A stretch of DNA of 64,000 nucleotides from Capillibacterium thermochitinicola (lineage in GTDB: Bacteria; Bacillota; UBA4882; UBA10575). The stretch is taken from NCBI RefSeq assembly GCF_013664685.1, contig NZ_JAAKDE010000003.1:88751-152750 (forward strand), written 5' to 3'. Every line of letters begins with the position of its first letter. Within the stretch, counting starts at the first letter, position 1. The notes under the pieces were generated by a model that did not search any database, had not been told where the DNA came from, and saw only the letters and a program-made list of their open reading frames with translations. Below are positions 34,608 through 45,414 of the stretch, in pieces. The translations under genes and the position numbers were made by a program.

Positions 34608-35708
34608 TTACCAAGACCGCCTTTTCTCTTCTTCCTGTTCCCGGGCGGCACTCTGCAGACCCATCAAGCCATAAAGACAGAGAAAGATCAGGCCGGTCCC
34701 GATCATGACAATCAAGAAACCCAGACGGAGCGTAGCCCGGGAGAGAAAGATGGAGGCCAGTCCGGAAAGCAAACTTAAACCATAAAGCACAAGGACCGCT
34801 TTTTTCATTCCCAGTCCGGAAGTGAGCAATAGATGGTGAATATGGTAACGGTCACCCCGCATAATCCGTTCCCCATTCCGCCAGCGCCGCCAGACCGCCC
34901 AAAAAGTATCGAGAAACGGGATGCCCATTGCGAAAACAGGGATCACCAGCGCTAAAGCAGTCGGGATCTTTAACGCCCCGATCACGGAGATGACGCCCAA
35001 GATAAAACCCAAGAAGTAAGCGCCGGAATTGCCCATAAAGATCCGGGCCGGATAGAAGTTATAAGGGAGAAAACCAAGCAAAACACCGACTAAAATCGCA
35101 CACAAAAATACGGCGGCCGACTGCCCAAGACCGAGCCCGATGATGAGCAGACTCAGACCGGCAATTACCGTAATCCCGGCCGCCAACCCGTCCAGCCCGT
35201 CGATGATGTTGATCACGTTAATAGTCAGGACCAACCACAGGATCGTCAAGGGATAACTCTTCCAACCTAAAGCCACCATCTCGCCGAAGGGGTTCGTCAG
35301 GTAAACGATACGGACCCCCGCCCAGGCCATAAAGGCGGCCACCAATAACTGGACGACAAGTTTCTGGCCTGATGACAGATCATATTTGTCATCAACCAGC
35401 CCCAACAGGAAGATGACCAGGCCTCCTCCGCAGATCGACCCCAAATAAGGGAAGGTAAGACCGCCGGTGAGCAGAAGGGTCAGGTAGAAGGCAATAAAAA
35501 TGGCCAGGCCCCCCGTATAAGGGCGGGGCGTGGTATGGACCCGCCGTTCCCGCGGCAGATCCATCAGCCCCCAGGCTTTACCTTTTTTCGTCCAAAAGGC
35601 GGTCAGAATAAACGATAAGCCAAAGCCAACCGCCGTCAGCAAAGCCAGATTCCAACCAAACACCGACCATTGCAACCCCTGCACCCCCTCTGTGGCCCAA
35701 TTACCCAC
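34608..35708 (-). CDS. tagO: Undecaprenyl-phosphate N-acetylglucosaminyl 1-phosphate transferase (TagO/WecA)
   Basis: A polytopic membrane enzyme with about ten helices that loads GlcNAc-1-P onto undecaprenyl phosphate, the first step for teichoic acid and other wall glycans. Seen: PYTGGLAIF, LGLVDDKYDLS (DDxxD metal site), NVINIIDGLDGLAAG, FMGNSGAYFLGF and DRYHIHHLLL. GTG 35708 is the longest start but lacks a ribosome-binding site; TTG 35675 sits behind AGAGGGGG and may be the true one. It may also supply lipid carrier for the glycerol-phosphate glycan of the first region. Confidence 0.92.
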   Translation of the reverse strand: MGNWATEGVQGLQWSVFGWNLALLTAVGFGLSFILTAFWTKKGKAWGLMDLPRERRVHTTPRPYTGGLAIFIAFYLTLLLTGGLTFPYLGSICGGGLVIFLLGLVDDKYDLSSGQKLVVQLLVAAFMAWAGVRIVYLTNPFGEMVALGWKSYPLTILWLVLTINVINIIDGLDGLAAGITVIAGLSLLIIGLGLGQSAAVFLCAILVGVLLGFLPYNFYPARIFMGNSGAYFLGFILGVISVIGALKIPTALALVIPVFAMGIPFLDTFWAVWRRWRNGERIMRGDRYHIHHLLLTSGLGMKKAVLVLYGLSLLSGLASIFLSRATLRLGFLIVMIGTGLIFLCLYGLMGLQSAAREQEEEKRRSW

Positions 35709-35711
35709 AGC

Positions 35712-37323
<1,612 letters not shown>

Positions 37324-37357
37324 TTTTTCCTCCTGTTCAACTTTACCATCGTCGCAG

Positions 37358-38098
37358 TCATTCTCCCGGTTCATAGCCGATCTTGACCAAACGGGCGGTA
37401 AGCGCCCCCGCATTCCCGTTGGCTTTGATCCGTAAAGGATAAACCGGTTCGTCAAGGGAAAACCAGATGGTGACCTGGGAAACGGGATCGTAGACAACCT
37501 CCGCCTGCTGGTGACCGGACAAGACCCGGATCCTTTCCGTTCCTTGAAGCTTACAGCTGACCGCCTGCGGCCCCCGGTTGGTTAAATAATAAAACCGGTT
37601 CTCCCCCCGCCGCCAGGGCCGCTGCCTGAGGTAGTAAACCAGAGAGAGATTCTCAAGCAATGGGTGCTTGGCCTCATATTGCCGGACGCGCGGTTCCTGC
37701 CCCACGTTCGCCACCCGTTTCTCGACTGTTTCCGCCCCAAAATGATACTCTTCTTCCCGGCGGTCGCCATTTTCATTAATGTTTTTTCGCAGGTAAACCG
37801 GAGTTCGCGTTGCAGGGTCCAGATATAGTAGGTTGTCTTCCTCGTAAGAGAAAAGGAAAGCAAAAGCGGGATAACTCCTCATCCTCATCTGGACCTCCAG
37901 CACCGGCCGGTCCTGGTAGACCTTTTCCCCTACGATCCGGAGGGTCTGTTCGCCAACGGGCAACCCCTTGAGAAAAACCTGGTATTCCAAGATTTCCCCG
38001 ACTGGCAACTCCTTTTCTTGGTTGCGCACCGCTGGGCTGCTCCCCAAAAGGAGGAGCAGGATGAAAAGGAATGCCCAGCGTATACGGGCTTTGTTCAT
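37358..38098 (-). CDS. DUF3108 secreted protein
   Basis: 246 residues with a signal peptide (MNKARIRWAFLFILLLLLGSS). The body is beta-rich: VGEILEYQVFLKGLPVGEQTLRIVG, then DRPVLEVQMRMRSYPAFAFLFSYEEDN, then WFSLDEPVYPLRIKANG, the DUF3108 pattern. It is predicted to lie outside the membrane. Function unknown. It overlaps the tsaC/sua5 stop by 4 bp, so the two are co-translated. Confidence 0.8.
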   Translation of the reverse strand: MNKARIRWAFLFILLLLLGSSPAVRNQEKELPVGEILEYQVFLKGLPVGEQTLRIVGEKVYQDRPVLEVQMRMRSYPAFAFLFSYEEDNLLYLDPATRTPVYLRKNINENGDRREEEYHFGAETVEKRVANVGQEPRVRQYEAKHPLLENLSLVYYLRQRPWRRGENRFYYLTNRGPQAVSCKLQGTERIRVLSGHQQAEVVYDPVSQVTIWFSLDEPVYPLRIKANGNAGALTARLVKIGYEPGE

Positions 38099-39159
38099 TT
38101 TATCTCCTCGACTTTCCCTCCGGCTGCTTTATACAGACGGTTAAAGACCGCCTCCCCCACCCCCTGCCGGGGCGGGGCGACCGCATAGATTTCATCCACT
38201 CCGGCCTGGTCGCAAAGGCGGAGAAGATGAAACAACCGTTCGGCTCCTTCGGCCGGGTTGGCCCGCCGGCCCATGGATAAATAGGTGACCCCGGCCACAG
38301 CCAAGGCCGGACTTTGGTCCTCGTCGTAAGCAATGATCCCAATCCGCTTCCCGGCGGACTGGGCCTGAGCGGCGGTCCGCTGCAGAAAACGGCGGACCTG
38401 ATCCTCATCCCCGGTCAACAGGCGCAAGGGTGCTTGGGGCGCATAATGACGGTATTTCATCCCGGGAGCCAGCGGCCGCCGGCAATTTATCTGAGACGGG
38501 GCCTCAACCATCTCCGGACCGAAGATCGCTTCCAGCATCTCCCGGGTGACCCCTCCGGGCCGGAGGATCCGAAGTTTGGGGCCGGTCAGGTCAAGAACGG
38601 TCGATTCCACGCCCACCCCGGTGGGACCGGCGTCTATGATCAGGTCGACCTTACCTTCGAGGTCGGCGATGACATGACTGCCCCTGGTCGGGCTGGGCCG
38701 TCCGGAAATGTTGGCACTGGGGGCGGCCACCGGCAGCCCGGTCTGGCGTAACAGCTCCAGGGCTACCGGGTGGGCAGGCAGGCGGATGGCGACCGTCGGA
38801 AGACCGGCGCTGACTTCCGTCGGGATCTCCTCTTTTTTCGGCAGGATCATGGTGAGGGGGCCGGGCCAAAACCGCCGGGCGAGGATCCTGGCTGTCTCCG
38901 GTACTTCCCGGGCCAGCTCCGTCACCTGTTCACATTGGTGAATGTGCACAATTAACGGGTTGTCCCCCGGTCGCCCTTTGACGGTAAAAATATTTTTTAT
39001 ACCGTCCCGGTTATAAATAACGGCACCCAGACCGTATACTGTCTCAGTGGGAAAAGCAACCAGCCCGCCCCGGCGCAAAACCGCCGCCGCCCGGGCCAAC
39101 GCCGCCTGGTCAATCGCCTCCGGGTTAACCGTAATTATTTCTGTCTTGATCATGATCAT
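38095..39159 (-). CDS. sua5: Threonylcarbamoyl-AMP synthase (Sua5/YwlC)
   Basis: 354 residues with the YrdC domain first (VAFPTETVYGLGAV, KGRPGDNPLIVHIH, RFWPGPLTMILP, RLPAHPVALELL, APSANISGRPSPT) and the C-terminal Sua5 domain. The latter has YRHYAPQAPL and IIAYDEDQSPALA. It makes threonylcarbamoyl-AMP for the t6A37 modification of tRNAs. The two-domain length indicates the Sua5 form rather than short TsaC. ATG 39159 or 39153 may be used. Confidence 0.94.
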   Translation of the reverse strand: MIMIKTEIITVNPEAIDQAALARAAAVLRRGGLVAFPTETVYGLGAVIYNRDGIKNIFTVKGRPGDNPLIVHIHQCEQVTELAREVPETARILARRFWPGPLTMILPKKEEIPTEVSAGLPTVAIRLPAHPVALELLRQTGLPVAAPSANISGRPSPTRGSHVIADLEGKVDLIIDAGPTGVGVESTVLDLTGPKLRILRPGGVTREMLEAIFGPEMVEAPSQINCRRPLAPGMKYRHYAPQAPLRLLTGDEDQVRRFLQRTAAQAQSAGKRIGIIAYDEDQSPALAVAGVTYLSMGRRANPAEGAERLFHLLRLCDQAGVDEIYAVAPPRQGVGEAVFNRLYKAAGGKVEEIK

Positions 39160-39289
39160 TCCGTCACCAGCTTCAGTCTCGGGCCTACAATCACTATGTC
39201 CAGCAGAAAACTTCTCTACAAGGGAAAGGATTCCTCTTTTTTGTCACGAAAAGATCCCCAGTAAATTCAGCAAGCGAGGTTTGGGAAGA

Positions 39290-40216
39290 ATGAAGACGAA
39301 ACTCTTCAAAATTCGCCGCTTCTTTTACCCGCTCTGGGTGATCGGGGTTGTATATACTTTTTATCTTTGCATCCAAATTCTTTTTTTATTTCTCGGTCGC
39401 CTTCTCAGTCCCCTGCTGAATTGGGCGTGGAAATTGGAGGTGCTAACTGCGGAGGTTGTCCGCCTCAACTTTTTTCTCCACCTGTTTCTGGGCCTGATCC
39501 CACTCCTCGTTGCCTTCAATTTGGCGGAAAAAGCCATCTTTCGCCAGCGTTTGCTCCCGCGGTTTTTCCCCCCTTCGGCTTGGGCGCGCCGTGATCTTTG
39601 CTTCGGGTTGGCCTTGGGGTTTTCCCTTTTTGCCCTGCTTTTTCTGGCTTTCTTCGCGCTGGGCTGGGTCCGTTTTGCCGCTCCTCCGTTTGTGATCTCA
39701 AGCGAGCTGCTTTGGATCGCCCCCACCTTTATTGTGGCCGCCCTTTTTGAAGAATTGTTCTACCGCGGGCTCCAATTGCCGGTCTTCACCGCCCACTGGG
39801 GTCTTTCGCCGGCCATCGCTTTCTCCGCCTTTCTCTTCAGCCTCGCCCACCTGAACAACCCGCACCTTAATTTTGGCGGTTTGTTCGCCATTTTACTCGC
39901 CGGGGTTCTCTTTGCCCTCACCTATCTCGAAACCGGCACCTTGTATCTTCCGGTGGCGCTCCATTTTAGCTGGAACTTCTGGCAAAACCTCTTCGGCTTC
40001 CGGGTTAGCGGTTTGGCCTTCCCCACCTTTTTTCAGTTGGAGATTACCGGCCCAACCTTGTGGACCGGCGGGGCCTTTGGTCCGGAAGCCGGCCTGGCGG
40101 GGCTGATCTTGCTCGGCCTGGCCACCGTTGCCACGCTGCGCTACGGGGACTACCGGCGGAATGCCCTTTTTCGCCGGTTGGGCCTAACGCCCCCGACAGC
40201 GAAAGACCGCCCCTGA
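39290..40216 (+). CDS. CPBP family intramembrane glutamic protease
   Basis: About 308 residues from ATG 39290; the open frame extends upstream, but there it only mirrors sua5. It has eight or so membrane helices. The catalytic motifs are FEELFYRGLQLP (EExxxR), FSLAHLNNPHLN and ALHFSWNFWQNLFG, as in CAAX/bacteriocin-processing (Abi) proteases. The substrate is unknown. It converges with cysS, and a hairpin terminator follows directly. Confidence 0.85.
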   Translation: MKTKLFKIRRFFYPLWVIGVVYTFYLCIQILFLFLGRLLSPLLNWAWKLEVLTAEVVRLNFFLHLFLGLIPLLVAFNLAEKAIFRQRLLPRFFPPSAWARRDLCFGLALGFSLFALLFLAFFALGWVRFAAPPFVISSELLWIAPTFIVAALFEELFYRGLQLPVFTAHWGLSPAIAFSAFLFSLAHLNNPHLNFGGLFAILLAGVLFALTYLETGTLYLPVALHFSWNFWQNLFGFRVSGLAFPTFFQLEITGPTLWTGGAFGPEAGLAGLILLGLATVATLRYGDYRRNALFRRLGLTPPTAKDRP

Positions 40217-40230
40217 AGGCGGTCTTTTTC
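40202..40230 (+). terminator. Terminator after the CPBP protease gene
   Basis: Arms AAAGACCGCC and GGCGGTCTTT around a six-base loop, followed by TTC. The left arm overlaps the end of the gene. It is nearly symmetrical and may also stop cysS transcription from the other side. Confidence 0.85.
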
Positions 40231-40262
40231 ATGCGGCCAACAAAGTGGCCTCAGCTTCAACA

Positions 40263-41696
40263 TCATACGCGTCGCCAGCGGACCCCATGGGGTGTGTCCT
40301 CCACCACAATACCCGCCGCCTTTAAGGTGTCCCGGATCTGGTCGGCGGTTTTAAAGTCCCGGTTTTGGCGGGCCTTTTGCCGCTGCTCCACCAGGGCATT
40401 GATCTCCTCGTCGCTGAGCCCGGTGGCGGCCGGCTCTTCCGCAAACCAGATCCCTAAAACACCGCCCAACTCTTCCAAGAGGGATAAAGCTTCCTTAAGC
40501 ACCTTTTGGCAGGAGGCCGTCAGGACAAAGTCTTCGCTGAAGGCCCATTTATTGACCTCGCGCACCAGTTCATAGAGGATCCCCAAAGCAAAAGCGGTGT
40601 TAAAATCGTCCTCCATCGCGGCAATAAAGCGTTCCCGCACCTGGGCGACCAAACCGGCCACCGCCGGCGAAGCTTCGTCCTCCCCCGACTGGACCGGCGT
40701 GGACAGCAGATGACGCCAGTTTTCCCGGGCCGTTTCCAAACGGGACAGGCCATTGGCGGCGGCCGTCAATTCTTCTTCACCGTAGCTTAGGGGGTTACGG
40801 TAATGGGTCCCCAGGAGCCAGAAGCGGATTACTTTTGGGGAGAAACGGGCGCAGGCCTCCCGGATGGTCACCACGTTCCCCAGGGACTTGGACATTTTAT
40901 CGCCCCGCATCGTGATAAAGGCGGTGTGGAGCCAGTAACGGACGAAAGGCTTGGTCCCGCAATAGGCTTCCGCCTGGGCAATCTCATTTTCATGGTGGGG
41001 AAAGACCAGATCCGTTCCCCCGCCGTGGAAATCAAAGCCGCTCCCCAAATACTTCAGGGACATGGCTGAGCACTCAATATGCCAGCCGGGACGGCCCGGT
41101 CCCCAGGGTGAATCCCAAGCCGGCTCCCCCTCCTTGGCCGCCTTCCAAAGGGCAAAATCCATCGGGTTGCGCTTCCGCTCGTCCGCTTCCACGCGAGCCC
41201 CGACCAACATCTCATCCAACGGGCGGGCCGAGAGCTTGCCGTATTCCGGGAAGGCGTCGACGGAGAAATAGACATCCCCGTCGAGCTGGTAGGCATATCC
41301 CTTTTCGATCAGCCCTTGCACCATCGTGATGATCTCGGGAATATGCCCCGAGACCTTCGGATAATAGGTCGCCGGTTCCACCCCCAACGCCGCCATATCC
41401 TCGAGGTATATTTGGGCAAAGCGGGCTGCCAAGGCCAAGGGATCTTCGCCGGTCAGGTGCCCGTGTTGGATAATTTTATCATCCACGTCGGTAAAGTTTT
41501 GGACCAGGATCACTTCATACCCCCGGTAGCGCAGAAAACGCCGGATGCAATCCCAGACCACCGGCGGCCGGGCATTCCCAATATGGGCGTAATTATATGG
41601 CGTTACGCCGCAGACATATATACTTACTTTCCCCGGTTCGCGCGGGACAAACTCTTCCTTCCGCTTGGTCATGGTATTATAGACCATGATTGCCAT
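40263..41696 (-). CDS. cysS: Cysteinyl-tRNA synthetase
   Basis: About 477 residues from ATG 41696, behind [24 protein letters not shown] holds the HIGH-type motif and the first zinc-binding Cys, [10 protein letters not shown] and [11 protein letters not shown] give the other zinc ligands, and [11 protein letters not shown] is KMSKS. It charges tRNA-Cys. It overlaps the cysE 3' end by 20 bp, and both are under the T-box leader upstream of cysE. Confidence 0.97.
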   Translation of the reverse strand: MAIMVYNTMTKRKEEFVPREPGKVSIYVCGVTPYNYAHIGNARPPVVWDCIRRFLRYRGYEVILVQNFTDVDDKIIQHGHLTGEDPLALAARFAQIYLEDMAALGVEPATYYPKVSGHIPEIITMVQGLIEKGYAYQLDGDVYFSVDAFPEYGKLSARPLDEMLVGARVEADERKRNPMDFALWKAAKEGEPAWDSPWGPGRPGWHIECSAMSLKYLGSGFDFHGGGTDLVFPHHENEIAQAEAYCGTKPFVRYWLHTAFITMRGDKMSKSLGNVVTIREACARFSPKVIRFWLLGTHYRNPLSYGEEELTAAANGLSRLETARENWRHLLSTPVQSGEDEASPAVAGLVAQVRERFIAAMEDDFNTAFALGILYELVREVNKWAFSEDFVLTASCQKVLKEALSLLEELGGVLGIWFAEEPAATGLSDEEINALVEQRQKARQNRDFKTADQIRDTLKAAGIVVEDTPHGVRWRRV

Positions 41697-42339
41697 CCTG
41701 CAGACCTCCTTTGAGCCCAAGCTTTGCTTCTAATTGTGCAAGCCGTTTCTGCGTTTCTTCGCAAAAAGCCAGCATCGGATCGGGTAGTTTCCCGTGTTCC
41801 AGATCGGGGGGACCGACCCGGACCCCGTCCTGGACCACCACCCGGCCGGGGACCCCGACCACCGTCGAATTGGGGGGAACCGGCTTGATGACCACCGCCC
41901 CCGCCCCGATTTTGGCGTTGTCCCCCACCGTAATCGAGCCTAAAACCTTGGCCCCAGCCGCAATAATCACGTTATTCCCGATGGTCGGGTGGCGTTTTCC
42001 CTTTTCCTTCCCCGTCCCCCCCAGGGTTACCCCCTGGTAAATTGTGACGTTGTCACCAATCTCCGTTGTTTCCCCGATCACGACTCCCATCCCGTGGTCG
42101 ATAAAGAGGCCTTTGCCAATCTTGGCCCCAGGATGGATTTCGATCCCGGTGAAAAAACGGGCGATCTGGGAAATGAGCCGGGCAATGAGGAATAATTTAT
42201 GCCGATAAAACCAGTGGGCGATCCGGTAGGCCAACAGGGCATGGAAACCGGGATAACAGAGGATCACTTCCAATACACTGCGGGCAGCCGGATCCCGCTC
42301 AAAGATGGCTTTAATGCTCTCGCGAAGATAGGTAAACAT
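41677..42339 (-). CDS. cysE: Serine O-acetyltransferase
   Basis: 220 residues from ATG 42339, behind AGGAGGTGG. After a helical N-terminus ([24 protein letters not shown]) comes the left-handed beta-helix with [53 protein letters not shown] and [15 protein letters not shown]. It makes O-acetylserine for cysteine synthesis. It is the first gene behind the cysteine T-box, so low charged tRNA-Cys should raise both cysteine synthesis and tRNA charging. Confidence 0.97.
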   Translation of the reverse strand: MFTYLRESIKAIFERDPAARSVLEVILCYPGFHALLAYRIAHWFYRHKLFLIARLISQIARFFTGIEIHPGAKIGKGLFIDHGMGVVIGETTEIGDNVTIYQGVTLGGTGKEKGKRHPTIGNNVIIAAGAKVLGSITVGDNAKIGAGAVVIKPVPPNSTVVGVPGRVVVQDGVRVGPPDLEHGKLPDPMLAFCEETQKRLAQLEAKLGLKGGLQDGNHGL

Positions 42340-42361
42340 CGCTCCACCTCCTCTTCGAAGG

Positions 42362-42655
42362 AAAAAAAATTCGTCTCTCAACAGAGACGAAGTACTACTT
42401 CGCGGTTCCACTCTGGTTGGACCGAACCGGCGGTCCCACTCATCGCTACGCTGTAACGGGCGTTCCCGTTAGGGCCTACTTACCTTTCGGCCCCAAGGCT
42501 CCCGGGTGCATTTCGTCTGGCGTTCCGGAGGGAAACTTCCAGCCGGCGGTCTCCCCTCTCTGTCCTTCCCGTTCCAAACTACTCTCCCGTTCTTCGCCTG
42601 GTTGTTATACTCTTGGAGTTGATCTATTTTCTTCGGTGGGCAAGTTTGCGCCATA
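42362..42655 (-). ncRNA. Cysteine-responsive T-box leader of cysE-cysS
   Basis: On the minus strand the leader has the T-box element AGAGTGGAACCGCG (42401-42414 on +). A terminator follows: CGTCTCT, loop, AGAGACG, then eight T, at 42362-42391. Upstream is a long stem I, and the sequence ACGAAATGCACC places a TGC (Cys) codon at 42508-42510, where a specifier codon is expected. Uncharged tRNA-Cys would pair there and with the TGGAACC bulge, preventing termination. The Cys specificity agrees with the genes controlled. Confidence 0.93.
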
Positions 42656-42686
42656 ACATGGTCGCCCGAACCGAATCTTTGTTACG

Positions 42687-42716
42687 ATTATAGGTATGAT
42701 CAAGGTCGCCTGTCAA
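42687..42716 (-). promoter_or_regulatory. Sigma-A promoter of the T-box-cysE-cysS transcript
   Basis: Perfect TTGACA (42711-42716 on +, reversed) and TATAAT (42687-42692), 18 bp apart, put the start of transcription near 42680, just ahead of stem I of the T-box. Confidence 0.85.
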
Positions 42717-42736
42717 GAACCTTCGATTCTTGTTGA

Positions 42737-42824
42737 CCGAATCTTCATCACTCATTAACCGAGCCATCATCACTGATTGGCCGAAGTCACGCCGTCACTT
42801 AACCGAAGCCTCACCGCTTTTTCG
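42737..42824. repeat. Four degenerate 22-bp tandem units after ttcA
   Basis: Units start at 42737, 42759, 42781 and 42803, each beginning CCGA; the first three share a CAC or CGTCACT core and end in ATTAA- or TTAA-like bases. The last unit runs into the ttcA coding end. No function is evident. Confidence 0.6.
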
Positions 42825-43545
42825 GTGCCGGCCACAGCGTTATGGGCCGTCCGCCCCGCATCGCTTTGCTCAAGTTGGCGTAAACCAAAGGGTTTTCCTT
42901 ATTTAAGGCGGCAATCAGATCCTTCACTTTTTGCCGGTAGGTATACCCGTCATAAGGACAACTCCGCGCCACCGGTTGGTAAGGAATAAATTCCCGCGCC
43001 GCTCTGATCTCCTCCTCCCGGAGATAGACCAAAGGACGGATCACCGTGATCCGGGTCCGGTCAAGGTAGGTTTTGGGGAGAAAAGTACGGATCTGCCCCG
43101 AATACAGCATGCTCATCAATAAGGTCTCCACCGCATCATCGTGGTGGTGGGCCAGGGCAACTTTATTGAACTTGTGCTTGCCGGCAAACCGGTTCAGCCG
43201 CCCGTTCCGCAGAAAAGAGCAGGTGGCACAGGGGTTTTCGGTCGCCAAAACCGCCGGACCGATCCCGGTGGGGAGGTAATGAAACTCCACCCCCACCTTC
43301 GCACAGAGCTCTGCTAAAGGTTCGGGGTTAAGGTGCGGTTCAAGCCCGAGATCAAGGGTGAGCGCCGCCACTTCCGCCTCGATAATCCGGTGCTGCGCCA
43401 TTAAACCCAGCGCCCAAACCAACAACGCACTGTCTTTGCCCCCGGAAAAGCCGATTAAAATCCGGTCGCCGGGTTCGATCAGGTCAAACTCGCGGATTGC
43501 CCGTAAAATCTTCTGGTTATATCCCTTCGGTAAGTATGGTTTCAT
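42811..43545 (-). CDS. ttcA: TtcA-like tRNA thiolation PP-loop ATPase
   Basis: About 244 residues from ATG 43545, overlapping the fur stop (ATGA). ILIGFSGGKDSALLVWAL is the PP-loop; NPCATCSFLRNGRLNRFA holds the CxxC that with other Cys binds an iron-sulfur cluster in TtcA; ALAHHHDDAVETLLM and RPLVYLREEEI are family motifs. TtcA makes 2-thiocytidine 32 in tRNA; related proteins in Bacillota may have other thiolation targets. Coupled to fur, a metal regulator. Confidence 0.85.
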   Translation of the reverse strand: MKPYLPKGYNQKILRAIREFDLIEPGDRILIGFSGGKDSALLVWALGLMAQHRIIEAEVAALTLDLGLEPHLNPEPLAELCAKVGVEFHYLPTGIGPAVLATENPCATCSFLRNGRLNRFAGKHKFNKVALAHHHDDAVETLLMSMLYSGQIRTFLPKTYLDRTRITVIRPLVYLREEEIRAAREFIPYQPVARSCPYDGYTYRQKVKDLIAALNKENPLVYANLSKAMRGGRPITLWPAPKKR

Positions 43546-44003
43546 CCTTCCGCCGAGGCACACTGCCCGCAATAACCGTAAAACTTCAACAGATAGCCAA
43601 CGATCTGGAACTTATTTTCGGCAGCGAGCCTCTCCTCCATTTCGGCGAGCAGTTGGTCATTAAACTCGGTAATTTTCCCGCATTTAAGACAGACTAATTG
43701 GTGGTACCGGGCTTGACTTTCCAACTCGTAACGGCAATTTCCTTCATCTAAACTGAGTTGGTTGATAATCTTTTCTTTACTTAAAAGTTCCAGGGTACGG
43801 TAGACGGTGGCCATCCCGATCTCCGGGTGGGACTTCCGTACCATCGCATAAATATCTTCCGCCGCCAGATGCTGATTGGGGTTTTCGAGGAGAATTTTAA
43901 GCACGGCCTCGCGTTGCGGAGTTAGCCGGTAACCCTTTCGGCATAAAGATTCGCTGATTTCAGTTATTTGTTCCCTTAAACTTTTTTCCAACTTACATAC
44001 CAA
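43542..44003 (-). CDS. fur: Fur-family metalloregulator
   Basis: 153 residues. The winged helix has YRLTPQREAVLKILLENPNQHLAAEDIYAMVRKSHPEIGMATVYRTLELL. The metal part has RYHQLVCLKCGKITEF, and the C-terminal CGQC gives the second half of the structural zinc site. It could be Fur, PerR or Zur; the sequence does not decide. An inverted repeat lies just upstream of the start, a likely self-regulatory site. Confidence 0.92.
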   Translation of the reverse strand: MVCKLEKSLREQITEISESLCRKGYRLTPQREAVLKILLENPNQHLAAEDIYAMVRKSHPEIGMATVYRTLELLSKEKIINQLSLDEGNCRYELESQARYHQLVCLKCGKITEFNDQLLAEMEERLAAENKFQIVGYLLKFYGYCGQCASAEG

Positions 44004-44011
44004 CCCTCATT

Positions 44012-44037
44012 CATAATAATTCAAAAGTAATATTATG
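44012..44037. promoter_or_regulatory. Inverted repeat upstream of fur
   Basis: CATAATA and TATTATG, seven perfect bases each, 12 bp apart, in the AT-rich region 9-34 bp before the fur start. The core resembles half-sites of Fur/PerR boxes (ATAAT type). The rest of the 246-bp gap to 44249 holds no supportable gene. Confidence 0.4.
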
Positions 44038-44249
44038 TCATCAGGCCTGACGTTGAAATAAGATTATCATTTTTTTCTATCGAAATCAACACCGGAAACA
44101 AGAAGTAATCAGATTGTAATCATTTTATAAATTTATTAAATCGGGATGAAGCCGACCGCCGGCGGCAGCAGGAAAAAGGGGGCAAACCAGGAATAGTTAA
44201 TATTCGCTCCTAGCAATAAATTACGAAAAATAGACGAAGGAGGCGATCC

Positions 44250-45272
44250 TTGTTGAAGGCACTGGCCCTTTTTTCGGGTGGGCTCGACAGTTTGCTCGCG
44301 ATTAAATTGATCCAAGAAGCCGGGGTGGAAGTGGAGGCGGTGAATTTCATCCAACCTTTTCTCGCCCCCGCCGAGGAAGAAAAACGCATTGCCCACCTGC
44401 AAAAACTCCTTGCGCAACTGGGGGTAAAGCTGCACGTTGTCCGCCTGGACGATGAGTACCTCCGGATTTTGGAAAACCCGAAACATGGTTACGGCAAGGC
44501 AGCCAACCCTTGCTTGGACTGTCATATCTTCTTCCTCCGCAAAGCCGGGGAGATGATGAAGGAGTTGGGTGCCTCTTTTTTAGTCACCGGCGAAGTCGTC
44601 GGCCAACGGCCCAAATCCCAGTACCGGGGGGCTTTTCCCAAAATCGACGCCGAAACCGGGCTGGCCGGTCTGATCGTACGTCCCCTCTCCGCCCGGCTTC
44701 TCCCCCCCACGATTCCGGAGGAAAAAGGCTGGATTTCGCTGGACCACTGTCCGTCGATCCAAGGACGGCAACGCAAAATCCAACTGGAACTGGCCGCCAA
44801 ATACGGTTTGGAGTATGAATCCCCCGCCGGGGGTTGTCTCCTCACCAATGTGGAGTATGGCCGTAAAGTAAAGGATCTGATTAGAGCCGACGGGCACCTG
44901 ACCATCGACGGCCTCCGTCTCCTGCGGATCGGCCGCCACTTTCGCCTAAGTCCGCATTTTAAAGGAATCGTCGGTCGTAACCAACGGGAAAACCGGACTC
45001 TCTTCGCTCACTTTTACCAAAAACGTCGTACCGAAGGCCTTTATCTTTTCAAGGCTTTGGGCGCGCCCGGTCCTTTAACGCTGGGTTTGGGCAACCCCAC
45101 CGCCGATGACCTGCGCAATCTCGCCCACATCACCAGCCGTTACAGCGATCATCCGTGGGACACGGCGGTTACCGTTAAAATTTTGGCCAGTGGCAAAAAC
45201 CACCGCCTGACCACCGAAACCGTGACAAAACAACAAGGGGTGCTTGATCTGGAGCAGTTCCGGATCGTCTAA
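44250..45272 (+). CDS. ThiI/MnmA-like PP-loop tRNA-thiolation-type protein
   Basis: 340 residues. ALALFSGGLDSLLAIKLI is the PP-loop; NPCLDCHIFFLRKAGEMM and AGGCLLTNVEYGRKVKDLI supply Cys residues placed as in MnmA-like sulfur transferases; LVTGEVVGQRPKSQ is an adenylation motif. The C-terminal 130 residues are an RNA-binding-type tail. It is often annotated as a thiamine or tRNA 4-thiouridine protein, but lacks a THUMP domain at the N-terminus. TTG 44250 or 44253 is behind GGAGG. The exact target is uncertain. Confidence 0.78.
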   Translation: MLKALALFSGGLDSLLAIKLIQEAGVEVEAVNFIQPFLAPAEEEKRIAHLQKLLAQLGVKLHVVRLDDEYLRILENPKHGYGKAANPCLDCHIFFLRKAGEMMKELGASFLVTGEVVGQRPKSQYRGAFPKIDAETGLAGLIVRPLSARLLPPTIPEEKGWISLDHCPSIQGRQRKIQLELAAKYGLEYESPAGGCLLTNVEYGRKVKDLIRADGHLTIDGLRLLRIGRHFRLSPHFKGIVGRNQRENRTLFAHFYQKRRTEGLYLFKALGAPGPLTLGLGNPTADDLRNLAHITSRYSDHPWDTAVTVKILASGKNHRLTTETVTKQQGVLDLEQFRIV

Positions 45273-45414
45273 CCTCGTTTGTCGTTCATCTTTTCGCAAT
45301 TATTTCCCGAAAAAAACTTGCCCCAAAGTACAGGATCGATTATAATTAGTAGTAATTATTAATACTTGGTTCTAATAATTCCATAAAAATAACAGCGAAA
45401 AGAAGGGAACGAAA

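Noticed and set aside
37324..37497. 58-residue N-terminal extension of the phosphatase-RpiB fusion
   Set aside because: It overlaps the DUF3108 gene end, and AGGAGG directly precedes ATG 37323, where the phosphatase fold begins.
39047..39289. Upstream extension of the CPBP protease
   Set aside because: It lies antisense to the sua5 start and reads as low-complexity basic sequence; ATG 39290 gives a normal family N-terminus.
40202..40230. Palindrome as a regulatory operator
   Set aside because: It overlaps a gene end, has a GC-rich stem and a T run, and lies between convergent genes, so terminator is the better call.
44136..44525. Minus-strand ORF opposite the PP-loop gene
   Set aside because: It is the complement of a well-supported gene with recognisable motifs, has no ribosome-binding site and no recognisable domain.
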